A DNA stretch of 64,000 bases from an uncultured Sunxiuqinia sp. (GTDB lineage Bacteria; Bacteroidota; Bacteroidia; Bacteroidales; Prolixibacteraceae). The stretch is taken from the NCBI RefSeq assembly GCF_963678245.1, contig NZ_OY782770.1, forward strand, positions 496,001-560,000. Direction: 5' to 3'. A program made the translations under genes and the position numbers. Every line of letters starts with the position of its first letter. Position 1 is the first letter of the stretch. The notes beneath the pieces were generated by a model. That model had not been told where the DNA came from. It searched no databases and worked only from the letters and a program-made list of their open reading frames with translations. Below are positions 1 through 9,139 of this stretch, piece after piece.

Positions 1-1
1 T

Positions 2-772
2 TATACGATATTGATTATCTTGAAACAAAAGAAACTATCGAATATAAAAAACGACTTTATCAACAATATGACACACGAGCTTAAGACTCCTATTTCGACC
101 ATCTCGCTCGCAAGCCAAATGTTGCACGACAATAGTATAAGCAACACGCCACGTACAATCGAGCATGTGTCAAATGTTATTTTGCAAGAGAGCAAACGAC
201 TAGGCTTTCAGGTTGAAAAAGTATTACAAATGGCGGTATTTAACGAAGGTCGTTTAAAGCTAAAATTCAAAGATGTTCATTTGAATGAACTAATTAACAA
301 TGTAATTCTTAACTTTGAAATACGGGTAAAAAGCAAAGATGGCACCCTAACATCAACAATAGCAGCCGAGAACGACCTGATTAAAGGAGACGAAGTACAT
401 ATTACCAATGTGATATTCAATTTGCTGGACAATGCCATGAAATACGGCAAAGATGTTCCGGCTATTGAAGTAAACACCGAAAACAAAAAAGACTTTGTAG
501 TCGTTTCGGTAAAAGACAATGGTATTGGAATCGCGAAAGAACATCAAGCGCAAATCTTTGAGCGCTTTTACCGTGTGCCAACTGGTAATGTACATGATGT
601 AAAAGGTTTTGGGCTTGGCTTAAGCTATGTGAAGAAAATTATTGACTCGCACCAGGGAAAAATAAAGGTGGAAAGTGCTTTAAATAAAGGAACAAAATTC
701 ATGATATACCTCCCACTAAATGTGAAAGTAAATGGAAACAAAAACAAAACTTTTATTAGCCGAAGACGATGA
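2..772 (+). CDS. Sensor histidine kinase, C-terminal part (5' end outside window)
   Basis: This is the cytoplasmic kinase half of a membrane sensor; the frame is open to the window edge, so the sensor part and true start lie upstream. The HisKA box is visible with the phospho-acceptor His in MTHELKTP (about residue 25 of the visible part). It is followed by a HATPase domain with an N box (NLLDNAMKYG), a G1 box (VKDNGIGI), an F box (FERFYR) and a G2 box (GFGLGLSYVKKI). Its 3' end overlaps the response regulator start by 41 bases, so the two are translationally linked and form a cognate pair. The signal sensed cannot be read from the visible part. Similar to RprX-type kinases of Bacteroidota. 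Confidence 0.93.
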   Translation, partial: YTILIILKQKKLSNIKNDFINNMTHELKTPISTISLASQMLHDNSISNTPRTIEHVSNVILQESKRLGFQVEKVLQMAVFNEGRLKLKFKDVHLNELINNVILNFEIRVKSKDGTLTSTIAAENDLIKGDEVHITNVIFNLLDNAMKYGKDVPAIEVNTENKKDFVVVSVKDNGIGIAKEHQAQIFERFYRVPTGNVHDVKGFGLGLSYVKKIIDSHQGKIKVESALNKGTKFMIYLPLNVKVNGNKNKTFISRRR

Positions 773-1418
773 AAACTTAGGTCTTCTGCTTAAAGAATAC
801 CTGATAGCCAAAGGATATGATACGGACCTGTATGGTGATGGAGAAGTTGCATACGAAGGATTTAAAAAAAATCAGTACGGATTGTGCATTCTGGATATTA
901 TGATGCCGAAAAAAGACGGTATGACATTGGCCAGAGACATTCGGTTAATCAACTCTGACATCCCTATTATTTTTCTTACAGCCAAAAATCTGAAGGAAGA
1001 CGTATTGGAAGGATTTAAAATGGGAGCAGACGACTACATTACCAAGCCATTTAGCATGGAAGAGCTGATATTCCGTATCGAGGCTATTCTACGACGCACC
1101 AGCGATAGCAAAGGTGGAGAGCAGTCGACTTATCAATTGGGGAAATTTACATTTGACCATCGGAAACAAACGCTTGCAACAGATGAAGAAACGGTCAAGC
1201 TAACAACTAAAGAATCAGAGCTCTTACGATTGCTTTGCAACAATGCCAATGATGTTTTGGAACGTAATTTTGCACTGAAAACCATTTGGATTGATGACAA
1301 TTATTTCAATGCACGAAGCATGGATGTTTACATCACCAAATTGCGAAAACACTTAAAAGAAGAACCTACAGTTGAAATTATTAATGTACACGGAAAAGGC
1401 TACAAGCTTATCGTTTGA
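732..1418 (+). CDS. OmpR-family response regulator
   Basis: Transcription factor phosphorylated by the upstream kinase. The receiver domain spans about residues 5-118, with the acidic pocket at E11-D13, phospho-acceptor Asp55 in CILDIMMP, and the switch Thr and Lys in FLTAKN and YITKPF. The C-terminal winged-helix DNA-binding domain is about residues 135-228 (LTTKESELL, then DVYITKLRKHL). At 228 aa it has the normal family length. The start at 732 lies inside the kinase gene, giving a tightly coupled pair. RprY-like by architecture; the regulon is unknown. Confidence 0.95.
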   Translation: METKTKLLLAEDDENLGLLLKEYLIAKGYDTDLYGDGEVAYEGFKKNQYGLCILDIMMPKKDGMTLARDIRLINSDIPIIFLTAKNLKEDVLEGFKMGADDYITKPFSMEELIFRIEAILRRTSDSKGGEQSTYQLGKFTFDHRKQTLATDEETVKLTTKESELLRLLCNNANDVLERNFALKTIWIDDNYFNARSMDVYITKLRKHLKEEPTVEIINVHGKGYKLIV

Positions 1419-1447
1419 TCTTTCTGTCGCATAAATATGATGATACC

Positions 1448-1480
1448 AAAATCCCTGTCAATAGCCGACCGGGATTTTTT
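1448..1480. terminator. Bidirectional terminator between response regulator and antiporter
   Basis: AAAATCCC at 1448-1455 pairs with GGGATTTT at 1471-1478, and T or A runs lie on either side. It sits between two convergent genes and runs into the antiporter stop codon. Confidence 0.7.
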
Positions 1481-3470
1481 AACTTGATTCGGCAGGGTCG
1501 TCTTTTCCGAAAAGCTCAAATGCGCTTGCGATCTGCTCCGATCTTCCCATGATATAAACAACATCATGTTTCTCAAGGACCGAATGTACGTCCGGATGCT
1601 CGATTAGCTTATCGTCCCGAAGTATGGCGACCAAGGTAACCCCAAACACCTTCCGGAAACGAATCTCGCTGATGCTTTTGCCTACCACAAATGATCCCTC
1701 ACGAACTTTCAATGCCATGATTTCGAGGTTCGGCAACTCCTGAAAAAGTTGATCTGACTTGCTGGTTTCTTCCCTGAAGATCCCATAATGATCACCTCTG
1801 ATTTTCGCAATAATCATATTTATTTCGCGCTGTGGAATTAGCCTTTTTCTCAATATCCGCTCAAACAAATCAATTGCTGTTTCAAATTCTTCAGGAATCA
1901 CCTGATTGGCTCCCAATCGGTATAATTCTTGAATATCATTAACCTTTTTGGTTCGCACAATAATAAAAGCATGCGGGGTCAAATGACGAATACGATCAAT
2001 AATGGACATGGATACAATCTGATTTCCCACCGAGATTACGACAATATCAGCCGTTTTTACATGTGCTTTTTCAAGAATCGGTTCGTTGGTGGCATCACCA
2101 TAAATAACAGTTTCTCCTTTTGCCTGCAATTTCTTAACTGTTCCCGGATCAAAAATAATAGAGATATATGGCATATTCAGATATTTAGCCATAACAGACA
2201 AATTAAGAGATCTGGAATCCTTTCCGATAAAAACAACATGATTCTTCAACTCAGGAATCTCTATTTGTGGTAATGGAAATAAACCATCGACCCAAAGTTT
2301 TGGAAGGGGAAATCTTAGCATGCGGGTTGCCACAGGTGCAGACAGCATCATCAGCAATGGAGTAACCGACATACTTATAATTGCAACCGCTAAAAACAAC
2401 TGATAATAGTATTCTGGTATGATTTCGTATTTCAGGCCGGATTGTGCCAGAATAAAAGAAAATTCACCCACCTGACAAAGTGCAAAACCAACCATTATTG
2501 TCCCGCGAAAAGTATGCCCCAGAATAAACGCAGTACCTCCTGCAATGACCATTTTTATAAACAGCACAAGCAAAACAGTTGAAACAACAAGCATAAAGTG
2601 ATTCGCGACAAAACTCAAATCAAGCAGTAAACCAATACTCACAAAGAAAAAGCTGGTAAACGTATCTTTAAAAGGAATAAGCTGCCCGAACGCATTGTGA
2701 CTGTACTCTGACTCCGAGATCATCAATCCGGCCAAAAAAGCACCGAATGCAAGTGAAATTCCCATTTCGGCAGTTAACAAGGCAACCGATAGGCAAATGG
2801 CGAAAATACTCATCATAAAGAGTTCCTGATTTTTCGTATGAGCCACCAAGGTTAAAAGGCGCGGCATTAACCAGCGATTACCAATATACACCAACCCAAC
2901 CAAAACAATTGTCTTCCCCAGCAAGACGAGCAATTGCCCCCCCTGATCCGATACTTCCCCACCCAGCATTGGCGTAAACAGTAATAATGGGATCAGAATA
3001 ATATCCTGAAAAATCAGAATACCGAGTACCGTTCGACCATAATTTGATGTGATTTCTGAGCGTTCTTGCATAAGCTTTAGCACAACCGCCGTACTACTCA
3101 ATGCCGTTAAAAACCCAACAAACAGAGCTCCTGTCCATCCCATACTATAAAGACGGGCAATTAACATGGTGATGCCAGCTGTCAAAATAAGCTGCATAAA
3201 TCCACCTAGAAAAACAATTTTCCGTATTCGTAAAAGATGATTGATCGAAAATTCAAGGCCAATTGTGAACATAAGTAAAACGACACCAATTTCAGCCAGC
3301 AACTCAATTTGATGATGGGATCCGATTATTCCTAAAAAGTATGGTCCTGTGATTACTCCCGTCAACAAATAACCAATAATTGTTGGCACTTTAATTTTTG
3401 TAAACAAGAAATTTACAACAGTCGATAATGCAAAAATGATAACAATATCTTTTAAAAGAGACAGCTCCAT
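1479..3470 (-). CDS. CPA2-family cation:proton antiporter with TrkA domains
   Basis: Inner-membrane monovalent cation (K+ or Na+)/proton antiporter of the KefB/YbaL type. Residues 1-380 are about twelve hydrophobic segments of the Na_H_Exchanger fold, including GYLLTGVITGP and the FGAFLAGLMISES region typical of CPA2. Residues about 410-525 are a TrkA-N (RCK) nucleotide-binding domain (HVVFIGKDSRSL, later ANQVIPEEFETA). The C-terminus, about 570-655, is a TrkA-C domain (VVGKSISEIRFRKVFGVTLVAI). The length of 663 aa is normal. It is monocistronic and convergent with the response regulator. The ion is not identifiable from sequence alone. Confidence 0.93.
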   Translation of the reverse strand: MELSLLKDIVIIFALSTVVNFLFTKIKVPTIIGYLLTGVITGPYFLGIIGSHHQIELLAEIGVVLLMFTIGLEFSINHLLRIRKIVFLGGFMQLILTAGITMLIARLYSMGWTGALFVGFLTALSSTAVVLKLMQERSEITSNYGRTVLGILIFQDIILIPLLLFTPMLGGEVSDQGGQLLVLLGKTIVLVGLVYIGNRWLMPRLLTLVAHTKNQELFMMSIFAICLSVALLTAEMGISLAFGAFLAGLMISESEYSHNAFGQLIPFKDTFTSFFFVSIGLLLDLSFVANHFMLVVSTVLLVLFIKMVIAGGTAFILGHTFRGTIMVGFALCQVGEFSFILAQSGLKYEIIPEYYYQLFLAVAIISMSVTPLLMMLSAPVATRMLRFPLPKLWVDGLFPLPQIEIPELKNHVVFIGKDSRSLNLSVMAKYLNMPYISIIFDPGTVKKLQAKGETVIYGDATNEPILEKAHVKTADIVVISVGNQIVSMSIIDRIRHLTPHAFIIVRTKKVNDIQELYRLGANQVIPEEFETAIDLFERILRKRLIPQREINMIIAKIRGDHYGIFREETSKSDQLFQELPNLEIMALKVREGSFVVGKSISEIRFRKVFGVTLVAILRDDKLIEHPDVHSVLEKHDVVYIMGRSEQIASAFELFGKDDPAESS

Positions 3471-3589
3471 ACAATAGGTTTTGGATTAATAAAACAGGCT
3501 CTCCCATAATATAGTTGAGACCTTTCAATCAAAATAAGCATATTTTAGCAACTAACGATCATCGCACCACAAATCTTTACTTAGAATTC

Positions 3590-3597
3590 TATTTTTG
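3590..3597 (+). promoter_or_regulatory. Candidate -7 box (TATTTTTG) of the SDR gene
   Basis: An exact match to the Bacteroidota -7 consensus TAnnTTTG, about 42 bases before the ATG at 3640. The -33 element is not clear. Confidence 0.5.
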
Positions 3598-3639
3598 CAT
3601 TGCGATTTTGTACTTTACACGTTGCAAAATCAAAAAAAT

Positions 3640-4440
3640 ATGATTGTACTAATTACAGGTGGAAGTGCTGGTATAGGCGCTGCTATTGCAAATCAATTAC
3701 AACAAGAGGCCCATCGGATTATTGTTGCGGGGCGGCGAGTTAAGACCAACTTTTCAAAAAGCGGTATTTCAACCTTACAAATGGATGTTACGAAAAAAGA
3801 ATCTGTAACAACTGCAATTACAAAACTTTATAATGCAACCAAACGGATTGACGTGGTAATTCAGTGTGCAGGGCGAGGTGCCATTGGACCTCTAGAGGCT
3901 TTTCACACCGATGAAATTGCAGATGTTTTCAACTTAAATCTTTATGGCATTTTACGGGTTAATCAAGCCATTATTCCAATTATGCAACAACAAGGCAGTG
4001 GCCGAATTATATTAGTCAGCTCATTAGCTGCTGAAGCGGGACTGCCATTTCAAAGCGTATACTGCGCCAGCAAAGCAGCGCTCGATATTATGATTGAGTC
4101 ATTACGCATGGAAATAAAAGCGTTTGGTATAGATGCCTTCGTACTCCAACCAGGCGATTTTAAAACAGAAGTTGCCCAACACCGGAAGCTTCCAGATATT
4201 GACTCCAAATCGCCCTACAAAAACGCATTTAAGAAAATTAATTTAAATGCAACCAATAAAGTTGAGATGGCTGGAGACCCAATAAAAGTTGCCCGAAAAG
4301 TAAGCCAATTGCTGGCAAAGAATAGGCTTGCGCCGAAATACCGTGTTGGGGAACCACTAGAACTAGTAATGCCTTGGGTTAAAGCGTTGCTGCCTGCCAG
4401 TTTGTTTGAAAGGCTTTTAATGAAGTACTATGGACTGTAA
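3640..4440 (+). CDS. SDR-family NAD(P)-dependent oxidoreductase
   Basis: Classical short-chain dehydrogenase/reductase of 266 aa. The Rossmann nucleotide motif TGGSAGIGAAIA is at the N-terminus, followed by CAGRG, the catalytic Ser of LVSSLAAEAG and the YCASKAA motif (Tyr-x3-Lys). I start it at ATG 3640, 15 codons after the longest possible start, because the Rossmann strand begins immediately there and the candidate -7 promoter box overlaps the longer start at 3595. The C-terminal region ends with a hydrophobic stretch (LELVMPWVKALLPASLFE), so weak membrane association is possible. The substrate is unknown. It ends at a bidirectional terminator shared with lepA. Confidence 0.9.
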   Translation: MIVLITGGSAGIGAAIANQLQQEAHRIIVAGRRVKTNFSKSGISTLQMDVTKKESVTTAITKLYNATKRIDVVIQCAGRGAIGPLEAFHTDEIADVFNLNLYGILRVNQAIIPIMQQQGSGRIILVSSLAAEAGLPFQSVYCASKAALDIMIESLRMEIKAFGIDAFVLQPGDFKTEVAQHRKLPDIDSKSPYKNAFKKINLNATNKVEMAGDPIKVARKVSQLLAKNRLAPKYRVGEPLELVMPWVKALLPASLFERLLMKYYGL

Positions 4441-4514
4441 GACAGAATCCGAAGAAAGTATCATTTAAAAGTTGTAAACTTCAGAGCATGCTGACACCTT
4501 AATTCTAAAACAAA

Positions 4515-4543
4515 AAAATCCGACCTGAAGCAGGCCGGATTTT
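4515..4543. terminator. Bidirectional terminator between SDR gene and lepA
   Basis: AAAATCCG (4515-4522) plus CCTG (4524-4527) pairs with CAGG (4531-4534) plus CGGATTTT (4536-4543), with one mismatch and a 3-base loop. A and T tracts lie on both sides, suiting both convergent genes. Confidence 0.85.
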
Positions 4544-4565
4544 GAATAATTATACCGTGCGATGA

Positions 4566-6350
4566 CTAATCTAGTTTCAACACCGCTAAAAAAGCATTTT
4601 GAGGAACCTCAACATTACCAACTTGCTTCATTCGTTTTTTACCTTTCTTCTGCTTTTCCAAGAGTTTACGTTTACGAGAGATATCGCCACCATAACATTT
4701 AGCTGTCACATCTTTACGAACCGCCTTTACGGTCTCGCGAGCAATAATTTTAGCTCCAATGGCAGCCTGAATTGCAATATCAAACTGCTGACGCGGAATC
4801 AATTCTTTCAGCTTTTCGCACATCCTACGTCCCATTGGGTAAGCATTGTCGAAATGAATAAGCGACGACAATGCATCCACCATTTCTCCATTCAACAAAA
4901 TATCTAATCGAACTAATTTTGCAGGTTTGTAGCCTGTGATGTGATAATCGAATGAAGCATATCCCTTTGAAATCGACTTCAACTTATCGTAAAAGTCAAA
5001 CACGATTTCGCCCAGTGGCAAATCAAAAGTCAACTCAGCTCGCTCAGCAGTCAGGTAATCTTGTTTGATCAGGGTTCCTCGTTTTTCCAAACACAAAGTC
5101 ATAACAGAACCAATAAAATCGGACTTGGTAATAATTTGTGAGCGAATATACGGTTCTTCAATATCGTCGATAGTTGTTGACGCCGGCAAGCCCGAAGGAT
5201 TATAAACCGTAATGGTTTCGCCACTAGTGGTGTGTACTTTGTACGATACGTTTGGTACTGTAGTAATCACGTTCATATCAAACTCGCGATCCAGCCGTTC
5301 CTGAATAATTTCCATGTGTAACATCCCCAAAAATCCGCAACGAAATCCAAAACCAAGTGCGGCAGAAGACTCCGGCTCAAAGGTTAATGATGCATCATTT
5401 AACTGTAGCTTTTCCATCGCTGCACGCAAATCTTCATAATCTTCAGCATCAATTGGGTAAACTCCGGCAAACACCATTGGTTTCACTTCTTCGAAACCGG
5501 AGATAGCCAAAGTTGGTCTTTCTTTGTGCGTAATGGTATCTCCCACCTTCACCTCTTTTGCGGTTTTAATTCCAGAGATGATATAGCCAACATCGCCTGT
5601 ACTCAACGTTTCTCGTTTCTCCATACCAAGCCGAAGTACTCCAATTTCATCAGCATTGTACTCCTTTTTAGTATTAACAAACTTTACAGAGTCGCCCTGA
5701 TGAATCGTTCCGTTTACAATTTTAAAATAAGCAATCACCCCACGAAACGAATTAAAAACAGAGTCAAAAATCAAAGCTTGCAGCGGCTCTTCAGGATTAC
5801 CTTTTGGGGGAGGAACTATTTCAACAATATTTCTCAGAATTTCATCGACGCCCTCTCCGGTTTTTCCACTCGCGCGAAGGATTTCTTCGCGTTTACAACC
5901 GATTAAGTCAATAATTTGGTCTTCCACAACCTCTGGCATGGCGTTCGGTAAGTCCATTTTATTCAGAATTGGAATAATTTCCAGGTCGTGCTCAATAGCC
6001 AAATACAAGTTCGAAATGGTTTGTGCCTGAATTCCCTGTGTAGCGTCAATAATCAACAATGCACCTTCGCATGCTGCAATTGAACGAGAAACTTCGTACG
6101 AAAAGTCAACGTGCCCCGGAGTATCAATCAGGTTCAATACATATTTCTCACCATCCTGCACATAATCCATTTGTATAGCATGGCTTTTAATGGTGATGCC
6201 TCGTTCTTGTTCCAAATCCATACTATCGAGTACCTGAGCTTTCATCTCTCTCCCACTCACCGTCTTTGTTACTTCCAATAAGCGGTCGGCCAACGTACTC
6301 TTACCGTGGTCAATATGTGCAATGATGCAGAAGTTGCGGATATTATTCAT
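4566..6350 (-). CDS. lepA: Elongation factor 4 (LepA), ribosomal back-translocase GTPase
   Basis: Translational GTPase that binds ribosomes and influences translocation or 30S assembly. The G1 loop AHIDHGKST is at residue 10, the Thr-containing switch I is in [12 protein letters not shown]3 is DTPGHVDF and G4 is NKMD. These are followed by domain II, two EF-G-like domains ([14 protein letters not shown]) and the LepA-specific basic C-terminus ([21 protein letters not shown]). The length of 594 aa is standard. It is monocistronic, with a possible promoter about 140 bases upstream at 6487-6494. Confidence 0.99.
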   Translation of the reverse strand: MNNIRNFCIIAHIDHGKSTLADRLLEVTKTVSGREMKAQVLDSMDLEQERGITIKSHAIQMDYVQDGEKYVLNLIDTPGHVDFSYEVSRSIAACEGALLIIDATQGIQAQTISNLYLAIEHDLEIIPILNKMDLPNAMPEVVEDQIIDLIGCKREEILRASGKTGEGVDEILRNIVEIVPPPKGNPEEPLQALIFDSVFNSFRGVIAYFKIVNGTIHQGDSVKFVNTKKEYNADEIGVLRLGMEKRETLSTGDVGYIISGIKTAKEVKVGDTITHKERPTLAISGFEEVKPMVFAGVYPIDAEDYEDLRAAMEKLQLNDASLTFEPESSAALGFGFRCGFLGMLHMEIIQERLDREFDMNVITTVPNVSYKVHTTSGETITVYNPSGLPASTTIDDIEEPYIRSQIITKSDFIGSVMTLCLEKRGTLIKQDYLTAERAELTFDLPLGEIVFDFYDKLKSISKGYASFDYHITGYKPAKLVRLDILLNGEMVDALSSLIHFDNAYPMGRRMCEKLKELIPRQQFDIAIQAAIGAKIIARETVKAVRKDVTAKCYGGDISRKRKLLEKQKKGKKRMKQVGNVEVPQNAFLAVLKLD

Positions 6351-6486
6351 ATGATTATTATCGTTTGCTTTTTATTAGGTATTATATGGAACTCGCGTAA
6401 ATCATCCTACTATGTATAAGAACTTTTAGATGCTCGTTTCATATATATAAAAACCTTTCTTTCAATTACTCAGTTTCAGATTGGCG

Positions 6487-6494
6487 CAAAGATA
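6487..6494 (-). promoter_or_regulatory. Candidate -7 box for lepA (TATCTTTG on the minus strand)
   Basis: A perfect TAnnTTTG match on the minus strand, 137 bases before the lepA ATG. This would give a leader of roughly 130 nt. The -33 element is not clear. Confidence 0.4.
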
Positions 6495-6618
6495 TTCAAA
6501 ATTTAATTACAATAATAGAAAGCCCATGGCGTTAAGAAAGTTTAATAAACCCCTAATTAAATTCATCCCTTTCAACGGAATAATAGTCACCGGAAGTCAG
6601 TAAACAAGTGAATTCAAT

Positions 6619-6626
6619 TATCTTTG
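6619..6626 (+). promoter_or_regulatory. Candidate -7 box (TATCTTTG) for the LpxB-N-domain gene
   Basis: A perfect TAnnTTTG match ending 22 bases before the ATG at 6649. No convincing -33 TTG at the expected spacing. Confidence 0.45.
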
Positions 6627-6648
6627 CATTGCCTGAAATAAATTAAAA

Positions 6649-7338
6649 ATGAAAGATTACCTGATATACTCAGTCGGTTTTATTGCTCAAATACTATTTT
6701 TTGGGCGTACTATTGTGCAGTGGTTCAAGTCGGAGCACGAAGGAAAAGTACTATCGCCAACTATCTTTTGGAAGATTAGTTTATTGGCCTCAATCCTGAT
6801 GCTAACCTATGGAATCTTACGAAACGATGCGGCTATATTGATCGGACAAATTCTGGTTTACTTCATTTATGTGCGCAACATCCAATTGAAAAACGACTGG
6901 AAAACCATGTTGCTCCCCACACGAATAGTTATACTGGCCATGCCAATTGCTATTTTAGGATACCTATTTTTCGGTACAAACTATTCGCTGTCTACTTTTT
7001 TCAAAAATGAAAACAACCCCTTCATGTTGATGGTCTGGGGTATTGTTGCGCAGGTAATTTTCATTTCACGCTTTTTTTATCAGTGGATTTATTCTGAAAA
7101 CCGCAAAGAGTCGATCCTTCCGTTAGGGTTTTGGATCATCAGTATTTGTGGCTCATTGATGAACTTTATCTATGGTATTTTCCGACTCGATCCGGTCTTG
7201 GTCGCAGCACATAGTTTAGGCATGTTTGTCTATCTTCGTAACATCTTAATTCACTATAATAAACGAAGCCTTTTCAGCCGTTTAAACATTCCCTTTCTGA
7301 ACAAGCTTATCGCATTTGTTTCGGGGAAAATAAAATAA
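6649..7338 (+). CDS. Membrane protein with two LpxB N-terminal-type (LAB_N) domains
   Basis: Integral membrane protein of 229 aa built from two homologous halves, about residues 1-80 and 118-205. Each half carries a version of AQxxFxxRxxxQW, then FWxxSxxxS, then YGIxR and finally YxRN. This is the domain found in front of some lipid-A-disaccharide synthases and as free-standing proteins near glycolipid genes. Here it stands alone, with no glycosyltransferase domain, so it is not LpxB. A role in lipid A or undecaprenyl/dolichyl-sugar modification is inferred from family only. The following gene, 180 bases on, is a nucleotide-sugar epimerase. Confidence 0.85.
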   Translation: MKDYLIYSVGFIAQILFFGRTIVQWFKSEHEGKVLSPTIFWKISLLASILMLTYGILRNDAAILIGQILVYFIYVRNIQLKNDWKTMLLPTRIVILAMPIAILGYLFFGTNYSLSTFFKNENNPFMLMVWGIVAQVIFISRFFYQWIYSENRKESILPLGFWIISICGSLMNFIYGIFRLDPVLVAAHSLGMFVYLRNILIHYNKRSLFSRLNIPFLNKLIAFVSGKIK

Positions 7339-7349
7339 AATTAAATGAT

Positions 7350-7499
7350 TATCCGTATTAAAACCTAAATCATGAAATTTATTCCGAATATCAATTCGGT
7401 TACCCCACACCTAAAGGAACCGAATTGATTATCTCTGCTCCCTTTAGGGGCGGGGTATTTAGAGATAATCATTTTGCGGACCGGGTAAATAAACGGATA
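7350..7499. repeat. Compound palindromic intergenic element with competing hairpins
   Basis: Several perfect inverted repeats are packed into 150 bases: 7391-7401 with 7418-7428 (11 bp), 7426-7436 with 7461-7471 (11 bp), 7410-7417 with 7441-7448 (8 bp, CCTAAAGG/CCTTTAGG), and an outer pair at 7350-7356 and 7493-7499 (7 bp). The first two stems share bases 7426-7428, so they cannot both form completely. It may be a REP/MITE-type repeat or a regulatory leader for the epimerase gene that starts 22 bases downstream. Confidence 0.65.
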
Positions 7500-7520
7500 T
7501 TTAAATAAAATAAAAAGCAT

Positions 7521-8486
7521 ATGCAAACGATAGTTGTAACCGGATGTGCCGGATTTATTGGATCTCATTTATCAGAAAAACTGTTAGCCGAAGGAAATCG
7601 GGTGATTGGCATCGATAATTTTGATCCGTTTTATGATCGTCAAATAAAAGAACGCAACTTATCAGCCTCCATTGATCATCAAAATTTCCGTTTTATTGAA
7701 GTCGACTTATCTGATTTTGCAGAACTCTCTTCAACCCTCAATGAAGAGTCAATTGACACGATTGTCCACCTGGCAGGGAAAGCCGGAGTTCGTCCATCAA
7801 TCGAAGATCCGCAGGGCTACATTCGTGCCAACATCACGGCCACTCAAAACATCTTGGATGTGATGAAAGAAAAAGGCATCAAAAAACTGGCTTTTGCATC
7901 ATCATCATCGGTTTACGGCAATACCAAGGAAACCCCGTTTCACGAATGGCAGGATGTGAGCAACCCCATTTCGCCCTATGCTTTTACCAAAAAGGCTTGC
8001 GAATTGATCAATTACACCTATCACTCGTTATATGGTTTAGATATTATTAACCTTCGATTTTTTACCGTATTTGGACCTCGCCAGCGACCTGATTTGGCGA
8101 TTCATAAATTTACCCGATTAATTCTGAGTGGTGAAGAAATTCCGATGTTTGGTGATGGCAGCACATCGCGCGACTACACCTATTACGAAGACACTGTTGC
8201 CGGAATTCGAGGAGCTATCAAATACCTAAAAAACAACGAAAAGGTTTACGAAATCATTAACCTGGGGAACAATCAGCCGGTGAAATTGTCGGATATGATT
8301 GTGGCCATTGAAAAAGCTTGTGGCGTAAAAGCCAACATCAAACAACTCCTCATGCAACCCGGCGATGTCGATATTACTTTTGCCAATATCGAAAAAGCAA
8401 AAAAACTGCTGGGCTACAATCCTCAGTATTCCTTTGAAGAAGGTGTAAAAAGCTTTGTAGATTGGTATCGGGAGATTAACAAATAA
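7521..8486 (+). CDS. NAD-dependent nucleotide-sugar epimerase (UDP-glucuronate 4-epimerase type)
   Basis: Extended SDR of 321 aa that acts on nucleotide sugars for polysaccharide or LPS synthesis. The NAD motif TGCAGFIGSHL is at the N-terminus. ASSSSVYG supplies the catalytic Ser, and SPYAFTKKACE the Tyr-x3-Lys pair. RFFTVFGPRQRPDLAI and GDGSTSRDYTYYEDTV are the substrate-binding signatures seen in UDP-glucuronate 4-epimerases (CapI/LspL group). GDP-mannose dehydratase or UDP-glucose epimerase activity is less likely. It follows the compound hairpin element and may be cotranscribed with the LpxB-N-domain gene. Confidence 0.88.
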   Translation: MQTIVVTGCAGFIGSHLSEKLLAEGNRVIGIDNFDPFYDRQIKERNLSASIDHQNFRFIEVDLSDFAELSSTLNEESIDTIVHLAGKAGVRPSIEDPQGYIRANITATQNILDVMKEKGIKKLAFASSSSVYGNTKETPFHEWQDVSNPISPYAFTKKACELINYTYHSLYGLDIINLRFFTVFGPRQRPDLAIHKFTRLILSGEEIPMFGDGSTSRDYTYYEDTVAGIRGAIKYLKNNEKVYEIINLGNNQPVKLSDMIVAIEKACGVKANIKQLLMQPGDVDITFANIEKAKKLLGYNPQYSFEEGVKSFVDWYREINK

Positions 8487-8490
8487 GAAA

Positions 8491-8517
8491 GAGGCTGTTC
8501 AAAAAATCAACAACCTC
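8491..8517. terminator. Weak hairpin between epimerase and TolQ-like gene
   Basis: GAGG-c-TGTT (8491-8499) pairs with AACA-a-CCTC (8509-8517) with one mismatch. There is no strong T tract, so termination is uncertain. Confidence 0.35.
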
Positions 8518-8525
8518 CTCTTCGG

Positions 8526-8909
8526 CTAACTCAACTCTTCGGTTTTCCGAACGTATATTTCTTTCAAAATTCCCCAGGCTATTAGTGATAAAATAAAAAT
8601 GAGAGTTCCATACACCGGGGCAATCATGCTTACTTTCAATCCTCCGGCTACTAATGAAGGAGAAATATCACCAGCAGCCTCTATGGCGTCGAAAGCCGCA
8701 ATTAGTCCGATGGCCTGACCTAAAAATCCGCTAACAATTGCCAGGCTTCCAAATAATAAAATTAGTCCCAATCCATTTTTTGTTACTTTCCCTTGCACAA
8801 AAAAATGAATCACCTTTTGAGCTGTAAAAACAAGCATGCCAATTCCCCAAATTGTTAAAATTGACATGAATAATGGTCCACCCGTGTAAAATAACTCTGT
8901 TGCTTTCAT
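8526..8909 (-). CDS. Small MotA/TolQ/ExbB-like membrane protein
   Basis: 127-aa membrane protein with three hydrophobic segments, about residues 12-30, 46-72 and 92-115. The last two, with GQAIGLIAAFDAIEAAGDISPSLVAGG before and APVYGTLIFILSL after, match the proton-channel helix pair of MotA/TolQ/ExbB proteins. It is shorter than a full ExbB (over 200 aa) and no ExbD/TolR or TonB gene is adjacent. It may be a stand-alone channel-like protein of the type common in Bacteroidota; the function is unassigned. It is monocistronic on the minus strand. Confidence 0.7.
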   Translation of the reverse strand: MKATELFYTGGPLFMSILTIWGIGMLVFTAQKVIHFFVQGKVTKNGLGLILLFGSLAIVSGFLGQAIGLIAAFDAIEAAGDISPSLVAGGLKVSMIAPVYGTLIFILSLIAWGILKEIYVRKTEELS

Positions 8910-9139
8910 GATCTATAAAATTAAAATGAATTAATGATACGAAAGTAGAACAGGCTATCTTTTTCAGCATATTTTATCGACTAACAACACCAAAGCTCGT
9001 CGATACAACCTAAAGTAGAAATTTTATCATTCGAGATGGTGATTATTTCATTGGGGCTTAAAATGATGTAATTCATCGACATTTTTTCAATTTCAATATA
9101 AATTTTCAGTAATTTGAGTTTCTGGAAAATCAGTCGATA

